64,000 nucleotides of DNA from DATARH01 sp963773625 (GTDB lineage Bacteria > Pseudomonadota > Alphaproteobacteria > ATCC43930 > CGMCC-115725), in the NCBI GenBank assembly GCA_963773625.1, contig CAVZCJ010000007.1:1-64000 (forward strand). Reading direction: 5' to 3'. Made by a program: the position numbers and the translations under genes. The notes under the pieces were generated by a model, which searched no databases, was not told where the DNA came from, and was given only the letters and a program-made list of their open reading frames with translations. Below are positions 37,731-44,863 of the stretch, piece after piece; within the stretch, counting starts at the first letter, position 1, and every line of letters begins with the position of its first letter.

Positions 37731-37760
37731 GCTACAAATTTGGTAGCAAGACGGTAGCAA
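37729..37760. repeat. Inverted and direct GTAGCAA repeats, possible recombinase site
   Basis: TTGCTAC and GTAGCAA form a perfect seven-base inverted repeat around AAATTTG (37729-37749), and GGTAGCAA recurs at 37753-37760. Such short repeats just after an integrase gene resemble core or arm sites. No matching second site was found at the other edge of the module. Confidence 0.4.
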
Positions 37761-37764
37761 CGCC

Positions 37765-37989
37765 ATGGAAAACAGCGACGCCCTGCCGTTCGGGATCGGC
37801 CACAACCAGGGCCCGCCGCTCGAACTGGGGATCAGCTGGGCGCACTTCTGCTGGAAGAAGGCGCATGCGCGGGCGTGGAAGACGCCCCCGCGCGAAATCG
37901 CGCTGGCCCGCCTTGCCCGCGCCGAGGCGCTCGGCATCACCTATCGCGAATACACCGCCCACCTGCTCGACACGGGCGAGCACCTCTAG
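37765..37989 (+). CDS. Small hypothetical protein (GIGHNQGPP motif)
   Basis: Protein of 74 residues starting MENSDALPFGIGHNQGPPLE and continuing as a basic helical stretch (WKTPPREIALARLARAEALG). The GIGHNQGPP motif recurs, to my knowledge, in small proteins of alphaproteobacterial phage-like regions, fitting its place after the integrase. It is convergent with sodB and ends three bases from it. The function is unknown. Confidence 0.65.
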   Translation: MENSDALPFGIGHNQGPPLELGISWAHFCWKKAHARAWKTPPREIALARLARAEALGITYREYTAHLLDTGEHL

Positions 37990-37992
37990 CGG

Positions 37993-38607
37993 CTATCCGT
38001 GGCTCTGCTGGGCCTTGGCAAAATTCTCGGCGACGAAGTCCCAGTCGATCAGGTTCTCGACGAACGCCTTGACGAAGTCCGGCCGCCGGTTCTGATAGTC
38101 GAGGTAATAGGCGTGCTCCCAGACATCGCAAGTGAGTAGCGCCGCCTGACCGCCGGCTACCGGGTCGACCGCGTTGGGCGTCTTGACGACCTTGAGTTTC
38201 CCGGCGTCGAACACCAGCCAGGCCCAACCGCTGCCGAACTGGGTTTTCGCGGCATTCTCGAATTCCTCGGCGAATTTGTCGAAGCTGCTGAAATCGTGCT
38301 TGATCGCCCGCGCCAGCTCGCCGCTTGGCTCGCCGCCGCCATTCTTTTTCATGCACGGCCAGAAGAAATTGTGGTTCCACACCTGGGCGGCATTGTTGAA
38401 CACAGCGGCCCTGGTTTCGTCGTGATAGGTCGCTCGGATCAACTGCTCCAGTGTCTGGGTCTCGAGCCCTTGTTCCTCGACCAGCTTGTTGAGCGTGTCG
38501 ACATAGGCCTTGTGGTGCTTGCCGTGGTGGAATTGCAGCGTCTTGGCCGATAGATAGGGTTCGAGCGCGTCTTCGGCGTAGGGAAGCGGCGGCAGTTTGA
38601 ACGTCAT
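37993..38607 (-). CDS. sodB: Iron-type superoxide dismutase
   Basis: Cytoplasmic Fe/Mn-family superoxide dismutase of 204 residues, converting superoxide to oxygen and hydrogen peroxide. Metal ligands: the first His in FHHGKHHKAYV, the second in AAQVWNHNFFW, and Asp and His in DVWEHAYYLDYQN. The Gln in AAQVWNHNFFW and the FGSGWAWLV pattern point to the iron rather than the manganese type. I chose ATG 38607 (MTFKLPPLPY), the family's normal N-terminus. The upstream 100 bases contain remnants of other genes (see the 38660-38840 entry). Confidence 0.93.
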   Translation of the reverse strand: MTFKLPPLPYAEDALEPYLSAKTLQFHHGKHHKAYVDTLNKLVEEQGLETQTLEQLIRATYHDETRAAVFNNAAQVWNHNFFWPCMKKNGGGEPSGELARAIKHDFSSFDKFAEEFENAAKTQFGSGWAWLVFDAGKLKVVKTPNAVDPVAGGQAALLTCDVWEHAYYLDYQNRRPDFVKAFVENLIDWDFVAENFAKAQQSHG

Positions 38608-38659
38608 GACCCGTATTCCATCCATGTGTCTGAAGCCAGGACCGGCGAGGTGCGGCCCG

Positions 38660-38840
38660 CTCCTCGAAGAACGCGCCGATTGACCGGTCGTTCCGGTCCT
38701 GGGCGAGGGTAATCGGCTGCTGCGGCGCTGGTGCGACGTTATGACCGCGACCGCTTCCCGTAATGCCCCGCAACCACCACGCAGTAGAGCATAGGGATGG
38801 TATTGATCCTCGCGGCGGGAGTGGCGGTGTGGCGCCCGCA
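38660..38840. pseudogene. Collapsed duplicate of the NDUFAF6-like / PuuD-like junction
   Basis: Plus-strand 38720-38757 matches the start of the NDUFAF6-like gene (near 40038-40073), encoding ALVRRYDRDRF, and the bases before it also resemble 39977-40030. Immediately after, the minus strand at 38760-38830 reads INTIPMLYCVVVAGHYG, matching the end of the PuuD-like protein (NTLLSIPMLYCMVFAAHYY). So an old copy of the convergent pair was reduced to its two outer edges by an internal deletion. It now forms the upstream region of sodB. Confidence 0.65.
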
Positions 38841-38970
38841 ATGCGGCCTGCTTTCTGGCATTGTCGCATCCTGACGGCTAAACTCGCCGACACATGGCGA
38901 AGAGGGTTGGGTTAGTGACAAAGCTCGCCGATGAGCGCAGAAGGACCGTTGCCGCCTCCCGTGTTAGCAG

Positions 38971-39966
38971 GTGATTGACGTGATAAGCGTTGCGGCTGAC
39001 GAGAATCTGGCGCAGTTGCGGCCCACCGATTTTCACCGCAAACGCCGAGCGGCGATCCTGGCTCAGCGGCCGGAGGTGAAGCAGCTCTTTGGTTATTGCC
39101 CGCAGGTAGCCCTGGTAACGGCGGTACTTGTCTTGGGGCAAATCGGACTGGCAGTTAGCCTTGTCAATTCACCCTGGTATATGGCCGTGGTCGCAGCAGT
39201 CTTCGTGGGAGCTTTCATCAATCATTGCCTGAATGTCGTTGTCCACGAAGCATGTCATAATCTTGTATTGCGCACGACAGCGCTCAACAAAGCCATAGCG
39301 ATCTTTGCCAATTTACCTGGCCTCGTTCCATCTGCCATTGGTTTTCGTCATTACCACTTATTGCATCATCGATTTCTGGGCGAAGAGCGCTTCGACGGGG
39401 ACGTGTGTTTGGCGTGGGAGAAACGCATATTCGCCGCCACGCCGGCGCGCAAATTCCTTTGGCTCCTGCTTCAGCCGATATTTTATGGCGTCGTCCATCC
39501 GCTCCAGGTCCGCGAGCGGCTACGGTTGGATCGCTGGGCGATCGCCAATGTAATCGTGGTGAGCGGCTTTGCCATCGGCGCGCTGTTCCTGCTCGCCCCC
39601 TCGGGCTTTCTGTTCTTGGCGCTCTCTGCGTATTTATCGGTCGGGCCTCACCCCACCGGAGCGCATGTCGTGCAGGAGCACGTCAATTATCGTGGGCAGT
39701 CTTACGTGAATGCTTCTTACTATGGGTGGATCAACGCGATTTCGTTAAATCACGGTTACCATCTCGAGCACCACGACTTGGCGAACGTGCCCGGTCTGCG
39801 GCTACCGCAGCTCCGCAAATTGGCGCCTGAATTCTATTCCGGGCGGTTTATCCACGGCTCCCGATTGATGAGCCTGTGGCATTTCGTCTTTGACCCTCGG
39901 CTAGGAATCGATAGCCGCGTGACCTGGGATCGCGCGTCGGCCGAGCAGGAAGCGAGACGCGCGTAG
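38971..39966 (+). CDS. Fatty-acyl/sphingolipid desaturase resembling dihydroceramide delta-4 desaturase
   Basis: Integral-membrane di-iron desaturase of 331 residues. The three histidine boxes are VVHEACHN, HYHLLHH and YHLEHHDL. The N-terminus FHRKRRAAILAQRPEVKQL, FANLPGLVPSAIGFRHYHLL, and the end VPGLRLPQLRKLAPEFYSG and FDPRLGIDSR follow the pattern of eukaryotic DEGS-type sphingolipid delta-4 desaturases closely, from memory. Membrane segments flank the boxes. The start is GTG 38971. No sphingolipid synthesis genes lie in the window, so the actual lipid substrate is open. It precedes the NDUFAF6-like gene by 29 bases. Confidence 0.82.
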   Translation: MIDVISVAADENLAQLRPTDFHRKRRAAILAQRPEVKQLFGYCPQVALVTAVLVLGQIGLAVSLVNSPWYMAVVAAVFVGAFINHCLNVVVHEACHNLVLRTTALNKAIAIFANLPGLVPSAIGFRHYHLLHHRFLGEERFDGDVCLAWEKRIFAATPARKFLWLLLQPIFYGVVHPLQVRERLRLDRWAIANVIVVSGFAIGALFLLAPSGFLFLALSAYLSVGPHPTGAHVVQEHVNYRGQSYVNASYYGWINAISLNHGYHLEHHDLANVPGLRLPQLRKLAPEFYSGRFIHGSRLMSLWHFVFDPRLGIDSRVTWDRASAEQEARRA

Positions 39967-39995
39967 CGGGACCCGGTTCCTCGAGAACGCGACAG

Positions 39996-41201
39996 TTGAT
40001 CCCACGTTTGAAGCGCGGCGAGGGACTTTCCCCGGCCGCGGCGCTGGTGCGACGTTATGATCGCGACCGCTTCCAGACCGCGCTGTTCGCACCTCAGGCG
40101 CATCGCGAGGCGCTCTTTGCGCTTTATGCCTTCAACTTCGAGATCGCGCGGGTTCGCGAGAGCGTGCGCGAGCCGATGCTGGGGCAAATTCGCCTGCAAT
40201 GGTGGCGCGAGGCGATCGATGCCGCCTATGGCGGCAGCCCGGTGCGCCGACACGAAATCGTCGAGGCCATCACCGCGGTGATCCGCGAGCGAGACCTCAG
40301 CCGTTCCCACTTCGACCGGCTCATCGACGCGCGCGAACGCGACCTTGACGACGAGCCGCCGGCAACCTTGGCCGCGTTGGAGGAGTATGCCGAGGGCAGT
40401 TCGGCGGCGCTCTTATGTCTAGCGTTGGAAGTCCTCGACGCTGCGTTGCCGGCGGCGCTGGAGGCCGCCCGTCACGTCGGGATCGTCTATGCACTCTCGG
40501 GCTTGATCCGGGCGATGCCAGTGCAAGCGCAGGCCGGACGCTCGTTCATTCCGACCGCGCTGTCAGCGGAGACGGGGCTCGACCCGCGCGACTACGCGGC
40601 GCTTCGCCCGACACCGGCGCTGCGTCGGGCAGTCGAGACCATTGCTCTAGCGGCGCGTGGCCACCTCGCCGCCGCGCGGGAATTGCGACGCGACGTACCG
40701 ACGGCGGCGCTGCCGGCCCTGCTCGCGGCGCGCATCGCCGACAACGCGCTGCGGCGCCTGGAGCGGGCCGGGTTCGACCCGTTCGCAGGCGCCGCGCTAA
40801 CCGATCCGCTGCAGAGCTGGCGGCTGAGCCTGGGCTGTCTTGCGCCGGCGCTTCTAGTAGTAGTGCGCTGCGAACACCATGCAATAGAGCATCGGGATCG
40901 ACAGCAAGGTGTTGACCCGCGACGCCAGACCCCCGATGCGGCGTGCCGCGTTGACCTCGTCCGGTGTCGCCTGCGTCACCCCCATCACCTTGTTCTGGTT
41001 CGGCATGATGATGAACCAGACATTGAACCACATGATCGTGCCCAACCACATGCCGAAGCCGATCGCGGTGAATTTGTGGTTGTTCGAGCCGATGCCGAGC
41101 TTGATGGCGTCGATCAGATACCCGTTCATGTAGGCGAGGATCAGCCCAAAGCCGAGCGTGAACATCGCGCCCCAGCGGAACCAGAACAGCGCCTCGGGTA
41201 A
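39996..41201 (+). CDS. NDUFAF6-like squalene/phytoene synthase family protein, reading past its normal end
   Basis: Residues 1-285 match the SQS_PSY family branch that includes the complex I assembly factor NDUFAF6: LVRRYDRDRFQTALFAP, ALYAFNFEIARVRESVREPM, LGQIRLQWWREAI, LSGLIRAMPVQAQAGRSFIP. The Asp-rich motifs of true prenyl synthases are missing, so it is probably not an enzyme of that type. Homology stops near 40850. The frame then continues antisense through the whole PuuD-like gene to 41201, so the true stop seems to have been lost by one base (a TAG lies at 40855 in another frame). The start TTG 39996 is uncertain. Interpret the last 115 residues as artefact. Confidence 0.7.
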   Translation: MIPRLKRGEGLSPAAALVRRYDRDRFQTALFAPQAHREALFALYAFNFEIARVRESVREPMLGQIRLQWWREAIDAAYGGSPVRRHEIVEAITAVIRERDLSRSHFDRLIDARERDLDDEPPATLAALEEYAEGSSAALLCLALEVLDAALPAALEAARHVGIVYALSGLIRAMPVQAQAGRSFIPTALSAETGLDPRDYAALRPTPALRRAVETIALAARGHLAAARELRRDVPTAALPALLAARIADNALRRLERAGFDPFAGAALTDPLQSWRLSLGCLAPALLVVVRCEHHAIEHRDRQQGVDPRRQTPDAACRVDLVRCRLRHPHHLVLVRHDDEPDIEPHDRAQPHAEADRGEFVVVRADAELDGVDQIPVHVGEDQPKAEREHRAPAEPEQRLG

Positions 41202-41363
41202 GATGAACCGCACGACCGCCGGCCGCAGCTCGGCCGGGATCTTCGGCATCGTCGGCGTCTGGGTGAAGTTGAAATACCAGAGGTGGCCGATCCACATGAT
41301 GCCGCTGCCGATATGAGCCCAGCGGACGAATTGCGCCCACCAACCGTAATCTACGAGTTCCAT
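40854..41363 (-). CDS. PuuD-type urate oxidase membrane domain protein (no cytochrome domain)
   Basis: Membrane protein of 169 residues matching the N-terminal membrane part of PuuD-type urate hydroxylases (Urate_ox_N): FVRWAHIGSGIMWIGHLWYF, WFRWGAMFTLGFGLILAY, MWLGTIMWFNVWFIIMPNQN and LSIPMLYCMVFAAHYY. About four membrane helices with several conserved histidines are seen. Classical PuuD is longer and ends in a cytochrome c domain, absent here, so a stand-alone version with another function or partner is likely. It is followed upstream on the same strand by a 30-residue membrane peptide gene. Confidence 0.8.
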   Translation of the reverse strand: MELVDYGWWAQFVRWAHIGSGIMWIGHLWYFNFTQTPTMPKIPAELRPAVVRFILPEALFWFRWGAMFTLGFGLILAYMNGYLIDAIKLGIGSNNHKFTAIGFGMWLGTIMWFNVWFIIMPNQNKVMGVTQATPDEVNAARRIGGLASRVNTLLSIPMLYCMVFAAHYY

Positions 41364-41386
41364 GACCGTTTCCCCCTCTCGACGAG

Positions 41387-41479
41387 TTAGTGGATCGCGT
41401 GGATCAGCAGCACCACGATCACGGTCAGCACAAAGCCGGCAATGACCGTCCCCGATAGCGAACCCAGCAGCTTTTCCAT
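41387..41479 (-). CDS. 30-residue single-helix membrane peptide
   Basis: ATG 41479 follows a GAGAGGAGAG ribosome site. The peptide is MEKLLGSLSGTV plus a hydrophobic helix (IAGFVLTVIVVLLIHAIH), and its stop lies 24 bases before the PuuD-like start. Size, helix and position suggest a small partner of that membrane protein, like the tiny subunits of some oxidases. It is too short for routine gene calling. No homologue is known to me. Confidence 0.6.
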   Translation of the reverse strand: MEKLLGSLSGTVIAGFVLTVIVVLLIHAIH

Positions 41480-41613
41480 CCCGCTCTCCTCTCTTGTCTC
41501 GTCATGGGCCGAAACCGTCGGCGGCAGGAATCATACTCACGACAACTGCGCCCGGCAAATGCGCGTTTAGCGATGGCTGCCTCCATTCGATGGTCATTGT
41601 GCTAAACTGGGGC

Positions 41614-41958
41614 ATGACGAGGCTGACCCTGCGCATCGACTTCGGCGGCGAACGCCAAATCGGGCCGGGCAAGATCAAGCTGCTGGAGCTAATCAATTCG
41701 TGCGGCTCGATCTCCGAGGCCGGCCGGCGGATGGGGATGTCGTACCGCCGCGCCTGGTTGCTGGTCGACGCGCTCAACCGTTGTTTCCGCGAGCCGGTAG
41801 TGGCGGCGCAGGTGGGTGGGGTGAAGGGCGGCGGCGCCTCGCTGACCGGGTTCGGTCATGCCGTCATCGAGCATTACCGGGCGATCGAGAAAGCCGCCGA
41901 GAGCGCCGGCGCGGCGCATGTCGGCGCGCTGACCGCCTCGCTCGCCGAGCCGAGCTAA
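41614..41958 (+). CDS. ModE-type molybdate-responsive winged-helix regulator
   Basis: DNA-binding protein of 114 residues corresponding to the N-terminal domain of ModE: KIKLLELINSCGSISEAGRR, MSYRRAWLLVDALNRCFREP and GGVKGGGASLTGFGHAVIEH. The molybdate-binding C-terminal (TOBE) domains of E. coli ModE are absent, as is common in this class. Convergent with modC, with stop codons overlapping (TAA 41956-41958 and modC end 41955), it probably controls modBC. A longer start (ATG 41590 or upstream) is possible; I chose ATG 41614, which begins the family alignment. Confidence 0.82.
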   Translation: MTRLTLRIDFGGERQIGPGKIKLLELINSCGSISEAGRRMGMSYRRAWLLVDALNRCFREPVVAAQVGGVKGGGASLTGFGHAVIEHYRAIEKAAESAGAAHVGALTASLAEPS

Positions 41959-43085
41959 CCTTCGGCGATCTCGGCGTCGGCGCTGGCCGAATCGGTGGCC
42001 GCGCCGGCAAAGGCATGGTGGTCGAACGCGATGCTCTTGATCACCGCATGAACCTTTTTGCCGGGTGACAATCCCAGCGTCTCGACCGAGCGGCGGGTCA
42101 GCCGCGCGATCAGCGCCTCGCCGGCGCAGTCCAGCCGGATCTGTACGATCGGCCCATCGCCCGCGCCGATCTCGGCGACGGTGCCGGGCAGCACGTTGAG
42201 CGCGCTCAGACCCTCGGGCGGCGCGAGCGCGATCATCACGTCCCGCGCACGAATGCGCACCCTGAGGGCAGCGCCCACCGGGAGGTCGAGATGGGGGATG
42301 CGCAGCTCGCCGGCAGCGGCCTTGAGGATGGTCAGGCCGAATTGGCGGTCATGCGAGGCGACCCTCGTAGCAAGGATCGCCCCGGCCTCGGCGCGGCCGG
42401 TCAGCGGGAACAGGTCGATGCGGCCCATGATTTGCGCGGTCGGGCCAATGGCCGCGACCCTGCCCTCGGACAGCACGACGAGCGTCGTCGCCAGCCGCGC
42501 CACCTCGGCGATCGAATGGCTGACATAGACGATCGGTACCCGCATCTCGTCGCGCAGCCGCTCGATATAGGGGAAGATTTCGGCGCGACGGCCCTCGTCG
42601 AGCGAGGCCAAGGGCTCGTCCATCACCAGCAGACGCGGACGGGTCAGCAGCGCGCGGCCGATGGCGATGCGCTGCTTTTCGCCGCCCGACAGATTGGCGG
42701 GCCGGCGGCTGAGCAGATGGCCGATCCCGAGCAGCTCGACCACCTGGTCGAATTCGCCGCCGCCCGCGGCTTTTGGCGCGAACCAGCGGCCGTAGACAAG
42801 GTTCTGCCGCACGCTGAGATGCGGGAAAAGGCGGCCTTCCTGGAACACGTAGCCGACCCGGCGGCGATGCGCCGGGACGAAGACGCCGGCGGCGGTGTCG
42901 GTCAACACCACTCCGTCGACCGCGATGCGGCCCTTGTCCGGGCGGTAGAGCCCGGCGATCGCATTGATCAGCGAGGTCTTGCCGGCGCCCGAGCGGCCGA
43001 AGAGAGCAGTGAGCCCGCCTTCGCTCTCGAACGCAGCGTCGAGAGTGAAATCGCCGAGCCGGTGAGTGACGGAAACGCTCAGCAT
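41955..43085 (-). CDS. modC: Molybdate ABC transporter ATP-binding protein
   Basis: ATPase of the molybdate importer, 376 residues. Walker A is FGRSGAGKTSL, the signature NLSGGEKQRIAIGRAL, Walker B LLVMDEPLASLD, and the H-loop is in YVSHSIAEVARLA. The last 90 residues form the molybdate-binding TOBE-like domain (IRARDVMIAL; LNVLPGTVAEI; VHAVIKSIAFDHHAF). The start codon overlaps the modB stop (TAATG), so translation is coupled. Confidence 0.93.
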   Translation of the reverse strand: MLSVSVTHRLGDFTLDAAFESEGGLTALFGRSGAGKTSLINAIAGLYRPDKGRIAVDGVVLTDTAAGVFVPAHRRRVGYVFQEGRLFPHLSVRQNLVYGRWFAPKAAGGGEFDQVVELLGIGHLLSRRPANLSGGEKQRIAIGRALLTRPRLLVMDEPLASLDEGRRAEIFPYIERLRDEMRVPIVYVSHSIAEVARLATTLVVLSEGRVAAIGPTAQIMGRIDLFPLTGRAEAGAILATRVASHDRQFGLTILKAAAGELRIPHLDLPVGAALRVRIRARDVMIALAPPEGLSALNVLPGTVAEIGAGDGPIVQIRLDCAGEALIARLTRRSVETLGLSPGKKVHAVIKSIAFDHHAFAGAATDSASADAEIAEG

Positions 43086-43786
43086 TAGAAGCCCAAGCTG
43101 CGACGCGTGGCGCGCTGTGCCACCGCCTCGGATGCGAACAGCGCCGCGACTGAGATCGCGATCGACACCAGGGTGAGGCGCAGCGCCCCGGCCTCGCCGC
43201 CCGGCACTTGCAGAAAGGTGTAGATCGCGGTCGGCAGGGTCTGGGTCTCGCCGGGGATGTTGGAGACGAAGGTGATCGTCGCGCCGAATTCGCCGAGCGC
43301 GCGGGCGAAGGAGAGGATCGCCCCGGCGACGATGCCGGGAAGGATCAGCGGCAGGGTCACGGTCAGCCACACCCAGCCGCGGTTAGCGCCGAGCGTCGCG
43401 GCGGCCTCTTCCAAACGGCGGTCGACCGCATCGATCGAGAGGCGCATCGAGCGCACCATCAGCGGGAACCCCATGACGCCCGAGGCCAGCGCCGCGCCGG
43501 TCCAGCGGAAGGCGAAGACGATGCCGAGTTTGTCGGCGAGGAACGATCCTAGCGCGCCGTGCCGGCCGAACAGCACGAGCAGCAGGTAGCCGGTGACAAC
43601 CGGCGGCATGACCAGCGGCAGATGCACCGCGACATTGAGCAGCGAGCGGCCCCAGAACCGGCCGCGCGCGAGCAGCATCGCAATCAAGAGCCCGACCGGC
43701 AGGCTGGCGAAAGTTGCCCATGATCCGACCCATAGCGACAGCCGGATCGCGGTCAGTTCGTCCTGGGTGAAGGTGAAGAACCCCAT
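43085..43786 (-). CDS. modB: Molybdate ABC transporter permease
   Basis: Membrane subunit of the molybdate importer, 233 residues with about five helices. The EAA loop reads EEAAATLGANRGWVWLTVTL, and PLVMPPVVTGYLLLVLFGR and FARALGEFGATITFVSNIPG are characteristic. I chose ATG 43786 (MGFFTFTQDELTAIRLSLW); the frame extends further upstream without homology. The binding protein gene modA is absent from the window. Upstream, about 250 bases separate it from a divergent dehydrogenase gene. Confidence 0.92.
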   Translation of the reverse strand: MGFFTFTQDELTAIRLSLWVGSWATFASLPVGLLIAMLLARGRFWGRSLLNVAVHLPLVMPPVVTGYLLLVLFGRHGALGSFLADKLGIVFAFRWTGAALASGVMGFPLMVRSMRLSIDAVDRRLEEAAATLGANRGWVWLTVTLPLILPGIVAGAILSFARALGEFGATITFVSNIPGETQTLPTAIYTFLQVPGGEAGALRLTLVSIAISVAALFASEAVAQRATRRSLGF

Positions 43787-44039
43787 TACGCGTTGTGTAT
43801 AGACGGAATATTCCGCGATCCGGCAAAAAGCGCTGCTGCAATTGCCCTCCGCGTCACTCGAGACGCAGCCCTTCGGGCCGTTCCTCAGGACGAGGCGGCT
43901 TGAAGATGGCATCTCCCACCATTCTCATCCCGACGTGCTCCGCGCTGCGCAGCCTCGAGGGACGCAGGCCGTCGTCCAGCAGGTAGCGCCTGGCTGAGTG
44001 CGCCGGTATCGTAATTGACCACGGGAGGAGACCAACGGC

Positions 44040-44855
44040 ATGAGCGACACGCGCGCGGAAGACGATCTCGGCCTGGCCGGGAAAGTGGCGATCGTCACCG
44101 GCGGCGGCGCGCCGGATGACGGTATCGGCAATGGCCGCGCGGCGGCGATGCTGCTGGCGCGCGCGGGCGCCAAAATCATTGTCGTCGATATCGAGCGCGA
44201 GGCTGCCGATCAGACCATCAAGATGATCGCGGCCGAGGGCGGCGTCGCCGTCACTCATGTCGCCGACGTGTCGAACGAAGCGCAGTGCAAGTCGCTGGTC
44301 GACGCGGCGGTGAAAACGTTCGGCCGGCTCGACCTGCTCGACAACAATGTCGGCATCGGCGGGCGCGGCAGCGTCGTCGACACGCCCAGCGATCTGTGGC
44401 GCCGGGTGATGACGATCAATGTCGACAGCATGTTCTACGTGTCGAAATACGCGATCCCCGCGATGGTCGAGACCGCCGGCGGCGGGGCCATCGTCAACGT
44501 GTCGTCGATCTCGGCGCTGCGGCCGCGCGGTCTCACCGCCTATTCGACTTCGAAGGGCGCGGTCATCGCGTTGACCCGCGCGATGGCGGTCGATCACGGG
44601 CCGCAGAACATCCGGGTCAATTGTGTCGCGCCGGGGCCGATCTACACCCCGCGCATGTGGACCGGGCAGATGACCCCGGCCGGGCGCGAGGCGCGGCGCA
44701 AGGCCTCGGTGCTGGGCCTCGAAGGCGTCGGCTGGGATATCGGTCACGCGGTGCGCTTCCTGCTCTCGGCGCAGGCGCGCTACATCACCGGCCAGACGCT
44801 CGTCGTCGATGGCGGCGCGACCCTGGTCGGCCCGTCACGCACGCCAGGGACCTAG
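44040..44855 (+). CDS. Short-chain dehydrogenase/reductase (SDR)
   Basis: NAD(P)-dependent oxidoreductase of 271 residues. Cofactor motif TGGGAPDDGIGNG (a longer Gly-rich loop than usual), DNNVGIGGRG where NNAG is typical, catalytic Ser in NVSSISALRP and Tyr/Lys in AYSTSKGAV, then VAPGPIYTPRM. A GGGAGGAG ribosome site lies before ATG 44040. It ends nine bases from the convergent STAND gene. The substrate is unknown; the family is certain. Confidence 0.9.
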   Translation: MSDTRAEDDLGLAGKVAIVTGGGAPDDGIGNGRAAAMLLARAGAKIIVVDIEREAADQTIKMIAAEGGVAVTHVADVSNEAQCKSLVDAAVKTFGRLDLLDNNVGIGGRGSVVDTPSDLWRRVMTINVDSMFYVSKYAIPAMVETAGGGAIVNVSSISALRPRGLTAYSTSKGAVIALTRAMAVDHGPQNIRVNCVAPGPIYTPRMWTGQMTPAGREARRKASVLGLEGVGWDIGHAVRFLLSAQARYITGQTLVVDGGATLVGPSRTPGT

Positions 44856-44863
44856 GCAGGCGG

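Noticed and set aside
42210..43050. Plus-strand frames over modC
   Set aside because: They are antisense to clear ABC transporter motifs.
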